In this document: piece by piece, positions 43,284 to 52,941 of the stretch
Numbering within the stretch: the stretch's first letter is position 1
Layout: every line of letters starts with the position of its first letter
From: Candidatus Marinamargulisbacteria bacterium
Lineage (GTDB): Bacteria > Margulisbacteria > Marinamargulisbacteria > UBA817
Assembly: GCA_023262965.1 (NCBI GenBank)
Contig: JALQXX010000007.1
Span: forward strand, 1-54,879
DNA length: 54,879 bases
Reading direction: 5' to 3'
Notes under the pieces: generated by a model
Told to the model about the DNA's origin: nothing
Seen by the model: only the letters and a program-made list of their open reading frames with translations
The model's database searches: none
Program-made: the position numbers and the translations under genes

Positions 43284-43731
43284 GATTTTTTTGACGATAA
43301 TCCAAAACCCACTGACCAATCAGTAAGCCAAATCCAATATTTAAATACACATCCGCAATATTAAATACCGGTATGATATGGATGTTAATAAAATCGGTAA
43401 CACGACCAGCGATAGCCCGATCCATGGTGTTTCCAATGGCACCTGCCAACAAAAACATGTACCCCCCATACTCCCAGCGTTTTTTAGCCAGCCGAGGAAT
43501 CATTACCGCCAGATAACCACTCACAATCACACCAATTATCATTAAAACACCCCCATATGAATGAAACAACCCATACGCTGCCCCTTTATTGAACACCAAA
43601 TCCAATCGCAAAATCCCCCAATCCACTGACATGCTGGCCAACCCCACACGCGCCCACCATTTGGTGGCCTGGTCCAGTGCAATGAGCCCCAGAGCGACTC
43701 CATAAAAAGCCATGCGCATCGATAACGTCAC
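43276..43731 (-). CDS. lspA: Lipoprotein signal peptidase (SPase II)
   Basis: Cleaves prolipoprotein signals after lipidation; serves the lipoproteins in this window. 151 residues, four membrane helices. The catalytic Asp pair is in GNTMDRAIAGRVTDFI and FNIADVYLNIG. Start GTG 43731 with AGGTAAG just upstream; ATG 43719 is an alternative. Three bases after the DUF5665-like gene. Confidence 0.95.
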   Translation of the reverse strand: MTLSMRMAFYGVALGLIALDQATKWWARVGLASMSVDWGILRLDLVFNKGAAYGLFHSYGGVLMIIGVIVSGYLAVMIPRLAKKRWEYGGYMFLLAGAIGNTMDRAIAGRVTDFINIHIIPVFNIADVYLNIGFGLLIGQWVLDYRQKNRD

Positions 43732-43734
43732 AAC

Positions 43735-44091
43735 TTACCTAACAAATAAAACATCGGACAATGATGTCAATATTATCAATACAATGATTAAAATCGCCAA
43801 ACAAAACCCAATACCACGAACAAAACCAATCAATAAGTTAAGGCCCATTAATTTGGAGGGATTGGCTATAATATGAACAATTTCATCAAATTTAGATTCT
43901 GAAAGAAGGGACAACATCAGCTTTAGCTCGTGACGCAAATCGGCCAAATCGGATTCATATGTATCGGTATTGTCATAGGGCAATTGATCAAAATCATGCT
44001 TATGGTGATCAAACTGCTGTTTTGCTAAATGAGCATCCGACCGGATAGCATCCGCCTTATCGTGTATTTTTTTTTCGCGATCATTCATCAT
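43735..44091 (-). CDS. DUF5665-like membrane protein
   Basis: 118 residues. A charged His-rich N-terminal half is followed by LKLMLSLLSESKFDEIV and NLLIGFVRGIGFCLAILI, which I recognise as the DUF5665 pattern of small membrane proteins, ending in one hydrophobic helix. Function unknown. It starts in an ATGA overlap with pgk and precedes lspA by three bases. Confidence 0.75.
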   Translation of the reverse strand: MMNDREKKIHDKADAIRSDAHLAKQQFDHHKHDFDQLPYDNTDTYESDLADLRHELKLMLSLLSESKFDEIVHIIANPSKLMGLNLLIGFVRGIGFCLAILIIVLIILTSLSDVLFVR

Positions 44092-45263
44092 GCCAACACC
44101 GCCAAACCGGGCAATTCACAGCCCTCTATATACGCCAAGCTGGCACCGCCACCTGTTGATACATGATCCATTTTATGGGCACATCCCGCCTGATTAACCG
44201 CTGCCACACAATGCCCGCCCCCAACAATCGTCGTTGCAGTGGCATTGGCCATGTGATGGGCAATTGCTAACGTACCCTTCGCATATGCCGGAACTTCAAA
44301 AATTCCCACCGGACCGTTCCAAAACACCATCTGTGCATCACCAATCAATTGCTGAATGGCTGCAATCGACGCAGGTCCAATATCCACCGCCATACAATCA
44401 CTGGGAATATCCCGAACCACACGCGCAGTGCTCGGTTGATTCACGTCCGTTACCACCACATGATCTTCCGGTAAATAAACGGATTTCCCCAAATCATGGG
44501 CATCTTGTAAAAAACGATGGGCATCGGGGATCAAATCGTCTTCCACCAACGATAGGCCCACCGACTTACCCTGGGCCTTCAACAAGGTATACACCATTGC
44601 CCCACCCAAAATAATCCCATCCACACGCGATAATAAATTTTTTAATACTGAAAATTTGGAGGACATTTTTGACCCACCAATGAGTGCCAAAAACGGGCGG
44701 CCGGGATTGGTGACAACCTGCGATAAATAGTGCAACTCTTTGTCCACCAATTGCCCCGCATATGCCGGCAAATAGGTTGCCACACCATATGTAGACGCGT
44801 GCCGCCGATGCACCGCACCAAAGGCATCTTGCACAAAGTAATCACAGTAACCGGCCAATGTTTTAGAAAAAACCGCATCATTGGCTTCCTCTTCCGGGTA
44901 AAATCGACTATTTTCCAGTAATAAAACGTCCCCATTAGCCATACGGCCAATGGCTCTTTCGACCGATGCACCAATACAGTCGTCCACTTTGGTGACCGGT
45001 TTGTTTAAAAGCGATTGCAACACATCCCGAACCGGTGTTAATCGAGCGCTCTCGACAACCTTTCCCCCCGGTCGATTGAGATGGGAAATTAACACGACCT
45101 TGGCCCCGCTGTCTGTTAACGACTGAATCGTTTCCAGCGACGCCTCGACACGGGTTGTATCCATCACACATCCATCTTTTAAAGGCACATTAAAGTCCAC
45201 TCGAACCAAAACAACCTTACCTACAATAGGCTGGGCCAGTAACTGCGTAAAGGACTTAGTCAT
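44088..45263 (-). CDS. pgk: Phosphoglycerate kinase
   Basis: Glycolytic ATP-forming step, 1,3-bisphosphoglycerate to 3-phosphoglycerate. 391 residues with [20 protein letters not shown], the hinge [17 protein letters not shown] and [13 protein letters not shown]. The nucleotide-loop motif, usually GGGD followed by S or T, reads GGGHC here. Coupled to gap by an 8-nt overlap. Confidence 0.96.
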   Translation of the reverse strand: MTKSFTQLLAQPIVGKVVLVRVDFNVPLKDGCVMDTTRVEASLETIQSLTDSGAKVVLISHLNRPGGKVVESARLTPVRDVLQSLLNKPVTKVDDCIGASVERAIGRMANGDVLLLENSRFYPEEEANDAVFSKTLAGYCDYFVQDAFGAVHRRHASTYGVATYLPAYAGQLVDKELHYLSQVVTNPGRPFLALIGGSKMSSKFSVLKNLLSRVDGIILGGAMVYTLLKAQGKSVGLSLVEDDLIPDAHRFLQDAHDLGKSVYLPEDHVVVTDVNQPSTARVVRDIPSDCMAVDIGPASIAAIQQLIGDAQMVFWNGPVGIFEVPAYAKGTLAIAHHMANATATTIVGGGHCVAAVNQAGCAHKMDHVSTGGGASLAYIEGCELPGLAVLA

Positions 45264-46263
45264 TGGCTATTTTTTCAATTAAATTTACCACACGATTGGA
45301 GTACCCAAACTCATTATCATACCAAGCAATGACCTTCACCAGCGAACCGGTAACCATTGTTGCTAAACTATCCACAATGGATGAATGGGGGTTTCCCACA
45401 ATATCAATCGATACCAAGGGATCCTCTGAAAACGCCAAAATCCCCGCCATGGGACCCTCTGCGGCCGCCCGGAGTGCCTGATTCACCTGATCCTTAGTGA
45501 CCGGTTTGGCTACCTGGGCCACCAAATCCACAACCGAGCCATTGGGTGTGGGAACACGCATGGCCATTCCATCCAATTTACCTTTTAATTCCGGAATAAC
45601 CAGCGATACCGCTTTTGCCGCACCCGTTGACGTGGGAATAATAGACAATGCCGCCGCACGCGCTCGCCGCAAATCCGCATGGGGCACATCCAAAACAGCC
45701 TGATCATTGGTATAGGCATGCACCGTTGTCATGGATCCCGTAATAATCCCAAACGTGTCGTTCAATACTTTCGCCACCGGAGCCAAGCAATTGGTGGTGC
45801 AACTGGCATTGGACCACGCTTTGACATGCGGATTGTACGCATGATCATTGACCCCCAACACCATGGTATCAATCGCATCTTTTGCGGGAACCGTTAAAAT
45901 CACTTTTTTAGCCCCCGCATCAATGTGACTTAAATACCCGCCACGCTCCGACTGGGCGGAAGTAAATACCCCCGTTGATTCGATGGCAACATCAATTCCC
46001 AATTCGCCCCAAGGCAGCTGCCCCGGATTGCGCTCCGAATACACACGAATGGCCTGACCATTGACATAAATGATATCCCCTTCAACATGAATTTCCCCAT
46101 CAAATCGACCTTGAATAGAATCGAATTTCAATAAATGCGCCAGTGTTTTGGGATCCGTAAGATCATTTATGGCAACAACATCAATTGCAGGATTTTTTTG
46201 AATGATTCGACAAACATTGCGTCCGATTCGACCAAACCCATTGATTGCTACACGTATACTCAT
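45256..46263 (-). CDS. gap: Glyceraldehyde-3-phosphate dehydrogenase
   Basis: NAD-dependent glycolytic enzyme. 335 residues: NAD fold [15 protein letters not shown], catalytic [13 protein letters not shown] (Cys) and the [14 protein letters not shown]-terminal motif. GAGGT lies eight bases before ATG. It follows hpf by 13 nt and precedes pgk, so the hpf promoter probably serves all. Confidence 0.97.
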   Translation of the reverse strand: MSIRVAINGFGRIGRNVCRIIQKNPAIDVVAINDLTDPKTLAHLLKFDSIQGRFDGEIHVEGDIIYVNGQAIRVYSERNPGQLPWGELGIDVAIESTGVFTSAQSERGGYLSHIDAGAKKVILTVPAKDAIDTMVLGVNDHAYNPHVKAWSNASCTTNCLAPVAKVLNDTFGIITGSMTTVHAYTNDQAVLDVPHADLRRARAAALSIIPTSTGAAKAVSLVIPELKGKLDGMAMRVPTPNGSVVDLVAQVAKPVTKDQVNQALRAAAEGPMAGILAFSEDPLVSIDIVGNPHSSIVDSLATMVTGSLVKVIAWYDNEFGYSNRVVNLIEKIAND

Positions 46264-46276
46264 ATTTTTACCTCAC

Positions 46277-46837
46277 TTATGTATCGATTAATCCAAAATT
46301 GCCATCTTGAGCAACATAGATCACATTAATTTTTTCGTTGGTTGCATTTCGAAACACCAAAAACGATGTATCCCGTTCTTCGAGCATCATGGCGGCATCT
46401 TCGGGGTACATGGGCTTTTTAATGTACAACTCATCGGAATCATCCACATGATTCATGTGATCATCATGGGCGTGATCACCATGCAATGAAAACGACCGGA
46501 TGGTTCGTTTGGTTTTCATGGCCTCTTTTCGGCTTTTTAAACGCAATTTCTGTTTGTACGCCTTAAGCTGACGCTGTAATTTATCAATAACGGTATCAAT
46601 ACCCGCATACCAGTCATTACTGGATTCTTTATTAACCAAAATTGTTCCCGGAACCGTTACTGACACCGATACCACATACCGATCATCTTTATTGGAAACG
46701 GAATCAATATCCAAGTCCACTTGAACCAACTGCACTTTATCGAAAATGGTATCCAACTTGGCCATTTTCTTTTCAACATAGTCGTTTACCCGGGGCGATA
46801 TATCTGTTTGATGCGCTTTAATAATAATCTGACTCAT
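46277..46837 (-). CDS. hpf: Ribosome hibernation promoting factor, long form
   Basis: Dimerises and protects ribosomes in slow growth. 186 residues: N-terminal ribosome-binding domain (about 1-100, IIIKAHQTDISPRVNDYVEK), a His/Asp-rich linker (about 118-133), and the C-terminal dimerisation domain (MYPEDAAMMLEERDTSFLVF). The extended form suggests 100S dimers without RMF. AAGGAT precedes ATG. It heads a glycolytic operon. Confidence 0.94.
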   Translation of the reverse strand: MSQIIIKAHQTDISPRVNDYVEKKMAKLDTIFDKVQLVQVDLDIDSVSNKDDRYVVSVSVTVPGTILVNKESSNDWYAGIDTVIDKLQRQLKAYKQKLRLKSRKEAMKTKRTIRSFSLHGDHAHDDHMNHVDDSDELYIKKPMYPEDAAMMLEERDTSFLVFRNATNEKINVIYVAQDGNFGLIDT

Positions 46838-46898
46838 GTACCATCCTTAAATTGTATTTTTTTGTAGACGTAACCGACTACACGCTCGACTAGTGGGT

Positions 46899-46927
46899 AT
46901 TTTAGCACCTTTCTTTGTATTTTCCAA
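46899..46927 (-). promoter_or_regulatory. Promoter of hpf-gap-pgk operon
   Basis: Minus-strand TTGGAA (46922-46927), 17 nt, TAAAAT (46899-46904). The leader of about 55 nt and Shine-Dalgarno site contrast with the leaderless genes. The -35 overlaps a CCAACC-AGC-GGTTGG hairpin (46924-46938). Confidence 0.65.
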
Positions 46928-46965
46928 CCAGCGGTTGGTCGGTTCCGCGACCCGTTTTACCCCCG

Positions 46966-48387
46966 CTAAGGTATGGGGGGTTCGGTCCACAACACTGGCC
47001 GTGGAAATTCGGGATCGGTCATTAGCCACTCATTTTTTTGAGCCCGATACTGGTTGTAGGCCGTATCGGTTGTTTCAACCAAGCGTTTTTGAATAACCCA
47101 CCGATTAGCGGCTGTGCACCCCAGCATTGCCGCCAAGGGAATACCACACGGACGACACCCTGGCGTCACGCGATCCACACTGGCCAAAACACCAGTGTGC
47201 CCACTTAGCGCCAAACCGTAGGCTGTTTTTCCCAATAGCTGCGCGTATTGTTGATCAAATTCAGTGGGCACACTGGAACGACCCTCATATCCAAAAAAAT
47301 GGGGAATACAGACCATCGTGGCACAGGCATGATGATGACTTTCCGCATCAATAGCCGCGGCAAAAATCGATTCCACCGGCAAAAGTGATAAGGATTGATT
47401 GCCATGATCATCCGTACCTGTGGGCGCAGCGACAGCATAGAATGGGTAGTCTCGCGCCTCAAAATACGCCGCCAAGGGCGTCGTATCACCATTTAAATAC
47501 GCTCGTAATTCGGGAATAGCGTCAGCAATACCTTCCGGAAACAGGCACATGCCATACGGCTTATTGGCCGCCATACGGCGTTGTATGCCATCCCAAAAAT
47601 ACGCGATCACATCCGCAAACCCCCACCCCAAATCAGTAATTTCTTCCGATAATAAGCACATATGTGGTTGAACTTGCTGCGCCACGGCCAATGTTACATG
47701 CGAGGCGTTACGTCCCATCAATTTAACCATATGCAAGTATTTTTGAGTGGCTTTGGCATCAATCGCCAATTCCAGAACACGCTCCGCATAATGATGAATG
47801 GCGGTATGAAACCCAAATGATGTGGTTAAATACGGCGGGAACTGCAGATCCCCATCAATGGTTTTGGGAATACCAATCACCTGGATCGTGCCCAAAGCAC
47901 GCGATAAATGAATGGCATTGGTATTGGAATCGTCCCCACCCACCACCAATAAGCCATCCAATCCAAGCGCAACCAAACGCTCTTGAACCGTATTCATATG
48001 CTGTGGCGTAGCAATTTTGGTGCGATCGGTTCCCAAATAATCAAAGCCAGCGGTGCCTGCAAGCATCGGGGCTACGGAAGGATCAATCGGTTTGGCATGA
48101 CCCGCTAAAAGCCCCCCAAAGCCGCCGCAAAATCCCACCAGCGCATCGCCAGGACGCAAATGCTGGCATATCCCCACCAGAACATCATGGCCACCCGGGG
48201 CCGGCCCTCCCGAAAAAACAATCCCCCACCGCTTCGGACCTACCGATGGGGTATTCCCCTGCGTTGGTACCAGCAGCGGGGCTGTATCACTGACCGAACC
48301 GGGCGCGGGGGTTTGAATACGGCTATTTGGATCGGGCCCAAAGTAGGATAAGGGCGCCGTATTCCAACGATAAATATCGGCAATCAT
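46966..48387 (-). CDS. pfp: Diphosphate-dependent phosphofructokinase (PPi-PFK)
   Basis: Interconverts fructose-6-phosphate and fructose-1,6-bisphosphate, here probably with PPi. 473 residues. FSGGPAPGGHDV and GGDDSNTNA carry the GGDD signature of PPi-dependent enzymes (ATP enzymes have GGDG), with GIPKTIDGDL following. The length fits the long PFK clade related to plant PFP and spirochaete enzymes. ATG 48387 overlaps the pepA stop (ATGA); the open frame upstream to 48510 is antisense noise within pepA. Confidence 0.92.
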   Translation of the reverse strand: MIADIYRWNTAPLSYFGPDPNSRIQTPAPGSVSDTAPLLVPTQGNTPSVGPKRWGIVFSGGPAPGGHDVLVGICQHLRPGDALVGFCGGFGGLLAGHAKPIDPSVAPMLAGTAGFDYLGTDRTKIATPQHMNTVQERLVALGLDGLLVVGGDDSNTNAIHLSRALGTIQVIGIPKTIDGDLQFPPYLTTSFGFHTAIHHYAERVLELAIDAKATQKYLHMVKLMGRNASHVTLAVAQQVQPHMCLLSEEITDLGWGFADVIAYFWDGIQRRMAANKPYGMCLFPEGIADAIPELRAYLNGDTTPLAAYFEARDYPFYAVAAPTGTDDHGNQSLSLLPVESIFAAAIDAESHHHACATMVCIPHFFGYEGRSSVPTEFDQQYAQLLGKTAYGLALSGHTGVLASVDRVTPGCRPCGIPLAAMLGCTAANRWVIQKRLVETTDTAYNQYRAQKNEWLMTDPEFPRPVLWTEPPIP

Positions 48388-49820
48388 TGGGATGAATAGG
48401 CTTGTAAAAACGCAATCAGGGCACGTGTCCCCGCCCCCGTCATGCCTTTCACCTGCTCCCCTTTTGTGGACTTGGCCTGCATGGTACAAGCGATATCCAA
48501 ATGCGCCCACGGGGTATCTCCCACAAATTGACGCAAGAACATCGCTGCTGTAATCGTACCCGCTTCGCGACCTTCATTGGCATTCAAAATATCGGCAATA
48601 TCGGATTTGAGTAACGATTTATACCCATCAAAAAGGGGTAATTGCCATAGTGGCTCGTTCATCGCACCAGCGGCATGAATGCAGGTATCAATAATGGCTT
48701 GATTGGTCCCTAAAATAGCCGTTGCATAGGGCCCCAAGGCAATGGTGCTAGCACCCGTTAATGTAGCAATATCGATGACCGCTGAGACATCTTTTTCGCA
48801 CGCATAGACCAAGGCATCCGCCAAAATCAATCGACCTTCAGCATCGGTATTGCTAATTTCAATATGCGTACCATTGCTGGCCACCACCACGTCACCGGGC
48901 CGTTGCGCATCTTTGGATATCATGTTCTCAACAATTGGCACAATAAAGGATGCCCCTTTTGCGATATTCAACTGACCCGCTGCCCAGGCCGCCGATACAA
49001 CCGCAGCCGCTCCCCCCATATCGCCTTTCATGTCCTTCATATTTAAGGATGGCTTGAGCGAAATGCCTCCGGTATCAAATACCACGCCTTTTCCGACAAA
49101 GGCCACGGCTGGCTTTTTCTGCGGATTGTACGAAATATCCACCAAATACGGCGGGTATTTCGAACCCTGGGCCACCCCCAGCAATGCATTCATAGCGCGT
49201 TTTTTTAAATCCGATTCCTCTAAAATGGTCACACTAAATCGAGAATCCCCCTCAAATAATGCCGTAATCATCTGTACAAATGCGGTAGTATTGAGCTTAT
49301 TTGCAGGCATATTTGCAAATGTCCGGGCTTTATTGACCGCTTCACCAATAATGGATGCATCGGTCATTCGACGGCCATCGCCATTAACCATGACATGCTG
49401 TGGACGCGGATCCGGATCCACTGCTGTAGCCAGATACCGTGGCGGATCGTATTCCACCATCGCAATCACTTGGGCCACATGAAAATCCCACTGCGGGCAA
49501 TCGGCCAAACACAGCCACTGGACCTGAGTGCAGTGTTTGGTGGCACGAACGGCTTTGGCCACAACACGCCGAAAGGCATCCATGCGATTTTGGGCGGTTG
49601 TATCCACCACGGCCATAACAACCAGGGGGGACGTGGGCGACGGGGCTATTTGCGCCACCGTAACCTGATCCACGGGCATGCGTTTGTGCTGACGGTAATC
49701 CCGCACAATCGCATTATGGGCGGCATTTAACCGAGCCGAGAGGGCGTCATCGGGGGTTGTTTCTTCCAGAATAATAACAATGGTTTGAGCCGCATCAACG
49801 GCGGTAACACTACGCATCAT
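48384..49820 (-). CDS. pepA: Leucyl aminopeptidase (M17)
   Basis: Cytosolic di-metal aminopeptidase, 478 residues. The catalytic domain shows VGKGVVFDTGGISLKPS (metal-binding Lys and Asp) and the signature NTDAEGRL. Hexameric in the family. It starts in an ATGA overlap with trmB and ends in an ATGA overlap with pfp. Confidence 0.95.
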   Translation of the reverse strand: MMRSVTAVDAAQTIVIILEETTPDDALSARLNAAHNAIVRDYRQHKRMPVDQVTVAQIAPSPTSPLVVMAVVDTTAQNRMDAFRRVVAKAVRATKHCTQVQWLCLADCPQWDFHVAQVIAMVEYDPPRYLATAVDPDPRPQHVMVNGDGRRMTDASIIGEAVNKARTFANMPANKLNTTAFVQMITALFEGDSRFSVTILEESDLKKRAMNALLGVAQGSKYPPYLVDISYNPQKKPAVAFVGKGVVFDTGGISLKPSLNMKDMKGDMGGAAAVVSAAWAAGQLNIAKGASFIVPIVENMISKDAQRPGDVVVASNGTHIEISNTDAEGRLILADALVYACEKDVSAVIDIATLTGASTIALGPYATAILGTNQAIIDTCIHAAGAMNEPLWQLPLFDGYKSLLKSDIADILNANEGREAGTITAAMFLRQFVGDTPWAHLDIACTMQAKSTKGEQVKGMTGAGTRALIAFLQAYSSQ

Positions 49821-50422
49821 ATGCTGGCCTTAAACTGAAAGGTTGCGGTAAAAAGAGACCGCCATTGTTGAGTTGAAAATGTGGACCAGTGGGTGCCGTA
49901 ATCGCTTGTCCAAAACGGGTCCGACGATAAATAATGTTTGTCATCATTAGATAATAACAGCTGCATGATGGCATTGTATAGCGTATAAACATCGGTTGAA
50001 ATATACACCACGCCATGAGGCTTCAGACGATCCTTCAGCAATTCCAGGAGCTGCGGTGTCATCACACGCCGTTTATGATGGCGCTTTTTAAACCAGGGAT
50101 CCGGATGAAAAATGGTGACCCGATCCAATGACTGTGAGGGGATAACGTCCTCCAAACACACCACCGCTGTCCCCCAAAACGCCAAACAATTCGATGGTCG
50201 CGGGGTTTCATGAAATACCGTAACGGCACGACGGCGCACCTCAACCCCCATCACCAATTCGGTTGGATGACGCGTCGCGTATTCGGTTATAAAATCCCCT
50301 TTGCCAAACCCAATGTCCAAACTGACCCGGGTTTTGCCCGCTGTAACCGTGTCCCAATCAATGGGGTCTAACCGATTTCGCGTGGCCAATGGATTTGCGT
50401 GGTTTCGTATGCGATATTTCAT
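49817..50422 (-). CDS. trmB: tRNA (guanine-N7)-methyltransferase TrmB
   Basis: Methylates G46 of tRNA. 201 residues: SAM motif SLDIGFGKGDFI, GVEVRRRAV, and the tRNA-binding FHPDPWFKKRHHKRR. ATG 50422 is chosen since TAAAAT (50430-50435, minus) lies seven bases upstream; the frame to 50485 would run into the divergent gene. First gene of trmB-pepA-pfp. Confidence 0.92.
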   Translation of the reverse strand: MKYRIRNHANPLATRNRLDPIDWDTVTAGKTRVSLDIGFGKGDFITEYATRHPTELVMGVEVRRRAVTVFHETPRPSNCLAFWGTAVVCLEDVIPSQSLDRVTIFHPDPWFKKRHHKRRVMTPQLLELLKDRLKPHGVVYISTDVYTLYNAIMQLLLSNDDKHYLSSDPFWTSDYGTHWSTFSTQQWRSLFTATFQFKASI

Positions 50423-50429
50423 GGATTTG

Positions 50430-50459
50430 ATTTTACTTGAAAAAAAACTATGGTACCAT
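50430..50459. promoter_or_regulatory. Divergent promoter region of trmB and the gene at 50466
   Basis: Plus: TACCAT (50454-50459) six bases before ATG 50466, with TTTACT 16 nt upstream. Minus: TAAAAT (50430-50435) seven bases before the trmB ATG, -35 poor. Both fit the leaderless spacing; the region between the starts is only 43 nt. Confidence 0.45.
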
Positions 50460-50465
50460 AATTCT

Positions 50466-50729
50466 ATGGACATTCCATCGCCCATAAATCCTAAACATCG
50501 CCCTTTGTCGGGAACTTCGTCGTCCCAAAAAACCGCTATTCAATTGTCCCATTTGGGAAAATCCATTACCGTTGACCCAAAAGCCTTTAAAGAAGCCTGT
50601 GCGAAAGCCGCTCGTGAAGCCTATGATTTGGGCGAAACCAACGACGAGGATGCCTATCGCGAAGAAATGGAAGATATTCTACTGAGCCTTTTGGATCGCT
50701 CGAAAAAAAATCCAAAAAAGCCCCGATAA
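50466..50729 (+). CDS. Small soluble protein of unknown function (87 aa)
   Basis: 87 residues, hydrophilic, with a predicted helical middle (KAFKEACAKAAREAYDLGE) followed by an acidic segment and a basic C-terminus (RSKKNPKKPR). No recognised family. ATG 50466 is set by the -10 box; the longer frame from 50301 lies across trmB. Ends 20 nt from the convergent mfd stop. Confidence 0.65.
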   Translation: MDIPSPINPKHRPLSGTSSSQKTAIQLSHLGKSITVDPKAFKEACAKAAREAYDLGETNDEDAYREEMEDILLSLLDRSKKNPKKPR

Positions 50730-50749
50730 CCCGACACCACTCCCGGCCA

Positions 50750-52870
50750 TTACAGGTCAAATTGGTTCATAATCGCATCAAAGAATGAGCGAACCGATTT
50801 GGGAGCCTTGCCGTATCGGTCGTGACATTCTAACAATAAGGCCTTAACACCCATTCGATTTTTTGTGGTCAATACACGCTGATACATGGCCAATCGCTCA
50901 CTATCATTGGGAATGTACCGGGCCGGAATAAACACATTCGGGGTCTGGCTTAACGACAGTTGATGCCCGTGATCGGCCGTCTCTCCACGCACCTTCCGAA
51001 TCGCCTGATCCAATAGTTTGCAATACAAATCAAACCCAATCGCCGTTAGATGACCCGATTGCTTTTCACCCAATAAGGTACCCGCCCCCCGAATTTCCAA
51101 ATCTTTCATGGCCAATTGATACCCCATCCCCAACCCAATGGCCTCTTTTAGCGCTTGTAGTCGATCCCGGGTTTCGTCAGTTAACAGCCCCCCTTCCGGA
51201 TACAATACAATCGCATACGCTTGGGTTGAACAGCGACCCACCCGCCCTCGAATTTGGTGAATTTGCGATAGCCCCAATCGATCCGCGCGATTAATAATAA
51301 TCGTATTGGCCTGTTGAATATCCAGGCCATTTTCAATAATGGTGGTGCACAGCAACACATCAAATGCCTTTTGGTAAAAAGCGAGCATGACATCAGCCAA
51401 CTCCGTGGCCTTCATGCGCCCATGGGCAACACGCACCCGAGCCTGCGGAACCCAATCATGCAATAACGATTCGATATGAGGCAACTCATCAATGGTGTTG
51501 TGCAAAAAATACACCTGACCACCCCGGTTGAGTTCCAATTCAATATGCTTTTGAATGAGCGTTGGAGAAAACGCACTCACAATAGTCCGAATGGGCTGGC
51601 GACCGGGGGGTGGGGTTTTGAGTGTCGACATTTGTTTGGCGCCCGTGAGGGATAAATACAGTGTCCGGGGAATAGGGGTTGCGGAGGTCGTTAGGATATC
51701 AATGGAATGGGTTAATTGCTTGAGACGCTCTTTGTGCCGAACCCCAAATCGCTGCTCTTCATCAACCACCACCAGGCCCAATTGTTTGGGGGCAATGTCT
51801 GCACTGAGTAATCGATGGGTACCGATTAAAATATCAATGCGATGGTGGTTGAAATCCTGAACAATGCGGCGATTAACCACTGCTGGCTGCAAACGCGATA
51901 CCGCCTTCACCACCAAACCAATCGCGTTACACCGTTGGCTAAATGTGTGGTAGTGCTGATCGCATAAAATGGTAGTGGGCACCAAGACCATCACTTGCTT
52001 GCCATTCAGTGCTGCTTTCACCGCGGCACGCACTATAATTTCGGTTTTGCCAAATCCCACATCCCCACACACCAACCGATCCATAGGGACATTGGATTCC
52101 ATGTCGCGTTTTACCGCTCGAATTGCCGCCAGTTGATCGGGGGTTTCGGTGTACGGAAACGTCATTTCAAATTGCAGTTGCATGTCACAGTCCGGCCCAC
52201 AGGCAAACCCCGGAATCGATTGGCGTTTTTTAAACATGGCATAAATATCCGTGGCCATGGTTTGCAAAGCCCGATGCGCGCGTTGGCAGGTGCGCCCCCA
52301 CTGACCATCATGCAACCCATTGAGTGCGGGGTGTGCCACCGATCCGGAATACCGGTGAATCAGGGGGATTTGATCCAAGGGCATATACAATTTATCGGCC
52401 CCTTTAAAATGAATGGCCACATATTCGCCCTCACGATCGCCCACGGTTAGTCGTATAAATCCGTTGTAAATACCAATGCCGTGCCGTTCATGCACCACAT
52501 AATCCCCCACATGAATATTGGATAGTACCGCCGAATCCATTAACCGGTGATGGTTTTCAAAGCGAGCGGCTTCATGATGATCCGCAAACGCAATAGTCGT
52601 GCGCTCAATCGATGATAAGGATCGCTGTGTATCGATGCGAAACGATTGCATGCGCTCCAATGGGCCCGAAAAAAAATCCAATCGAATGGGTTGGTTGTGA
52701 TTGCTTGGAAATACATCCACAACAGACCCCTTTACCGCAAACGTACCGGGCTCAAACACCATGGACACACGTTCGTAATTAAGGTCCACAAGACTCGCGC
52801 AAACCGCGTCGCGGGTATGGTCCTGACCGCACTCTAGTAATAATGTCCCCGACGGATTGATCAATGCCAT
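50750..52870 (-). CDS. mfd: Transcription-repair coupling factor Mfd, shortened form
   Basis: Removes stalled RNA polymerase and recruits UvrA. 706 residues versus about 1,150 in E. coli. The N-terminus is a UvrB-like segment matching domain 2 (EPGTFAVKGSVVDVFP, about residues 30-90), followed after a short linker by the RNA-polymerase-interacting domain (GDYVVHERHGIGIYNGF), the RecG-like motor (GDVGFGKTE, DEEQRFG, QIRGRVGR) and the TRCF C-terminal domain. Domains 1 and 3 are missing. ATG 52870 sits six bases from a -10 box, so the short N-terminus is native. Divergent from efp. Confidence 0.93.
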   Translation of the reverse strand: MALINPSGTLLLECGQDHTRDAVCASLVDLNYERVSMVFEPGTFAVKGSVVDVFPSNHNQPIRLDFFSGPLERMQSFRIDTQRSLSSIERTTIAFADHHEAARFENHHRLMDSAVLSNIHVGDYVVHERHGIGIYNGFIRLTVGDREGEYVAIHFKGADKLYMPLDQIPLIHRYSGSVAHPALNGLHDGQWGRTCQRAHRALQTMATDIYAMFKKRQSIPGFACGPDCDMQLQFEMTFPYTETPDQLAAIRAVKRDMESNVPMDRLVCGDVGFGKTEIIVRAAVKAALNGKQVMVLVPTTILCDQHYHTFSQRCNAIGLVVKAVSRLQPAVVNRRIVQDFNHHRIDILIGTHRLLSADIAPKQLGLVVVDEEQRFGVRHKERLKQLTHSIDILTTSATPIPRTLYLSLTGAKQMSTLKTPPPGRQPIRTIVSAFSPTLIQKHIELELNRGGQVYFLHNTIDELPHIESLLHDWVPQARVRVAHGRMKATELADVMLAFYQKAFDVLLCTTIIENGLDIQQANTIIINRADRLGLSQIHQIRGRVGRCSTQAYAIVLYPEGGLLTDETRDRLQALKEAIGLGMGYQLAMKDLEIRGAGTLLGEKQSGHLTAIGFDLYCKLLDQAIRKVRGETADHGHQLSLSQTPNVFIPARYIPNDSERLAMYQRVLTTKNRMGVKALLLECHDRYGKAPKSVRSFFDAIMNQFDL

Positions 52871-52905
52871 TTGAAGAATATACAAAAAATTGGTAGGATA
52901 GTCTA
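52871..52905. promoter_or_regulatory. Overlapping divergent promoters of mfd and efp
   Basis: Minus (mfd): TAGACT (52900-52905), 17 nt, TATATT (52877-52882), six bases, ATG 52870. Plus (efp): TTGAAG (52871-52876), 17 nt, TAGGAT (52894-52899), giving a leader of about 36 nt with AGGAGG. The two occupy the same 35 bp and should be mutually exclusive. Confidence 0.65.
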
Positions 52906-52941
52906 CATTAAATAAGCCACGGCATAAACTAGGAGGTCAAT

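Noticed and set aside
48388-48510. N-terminal extension of the phosphofructokinase
   Set aside because: The extra residues are antisense to pepA and unlike the family; ATG 48387 with an ATGA overlap fits the operon style.
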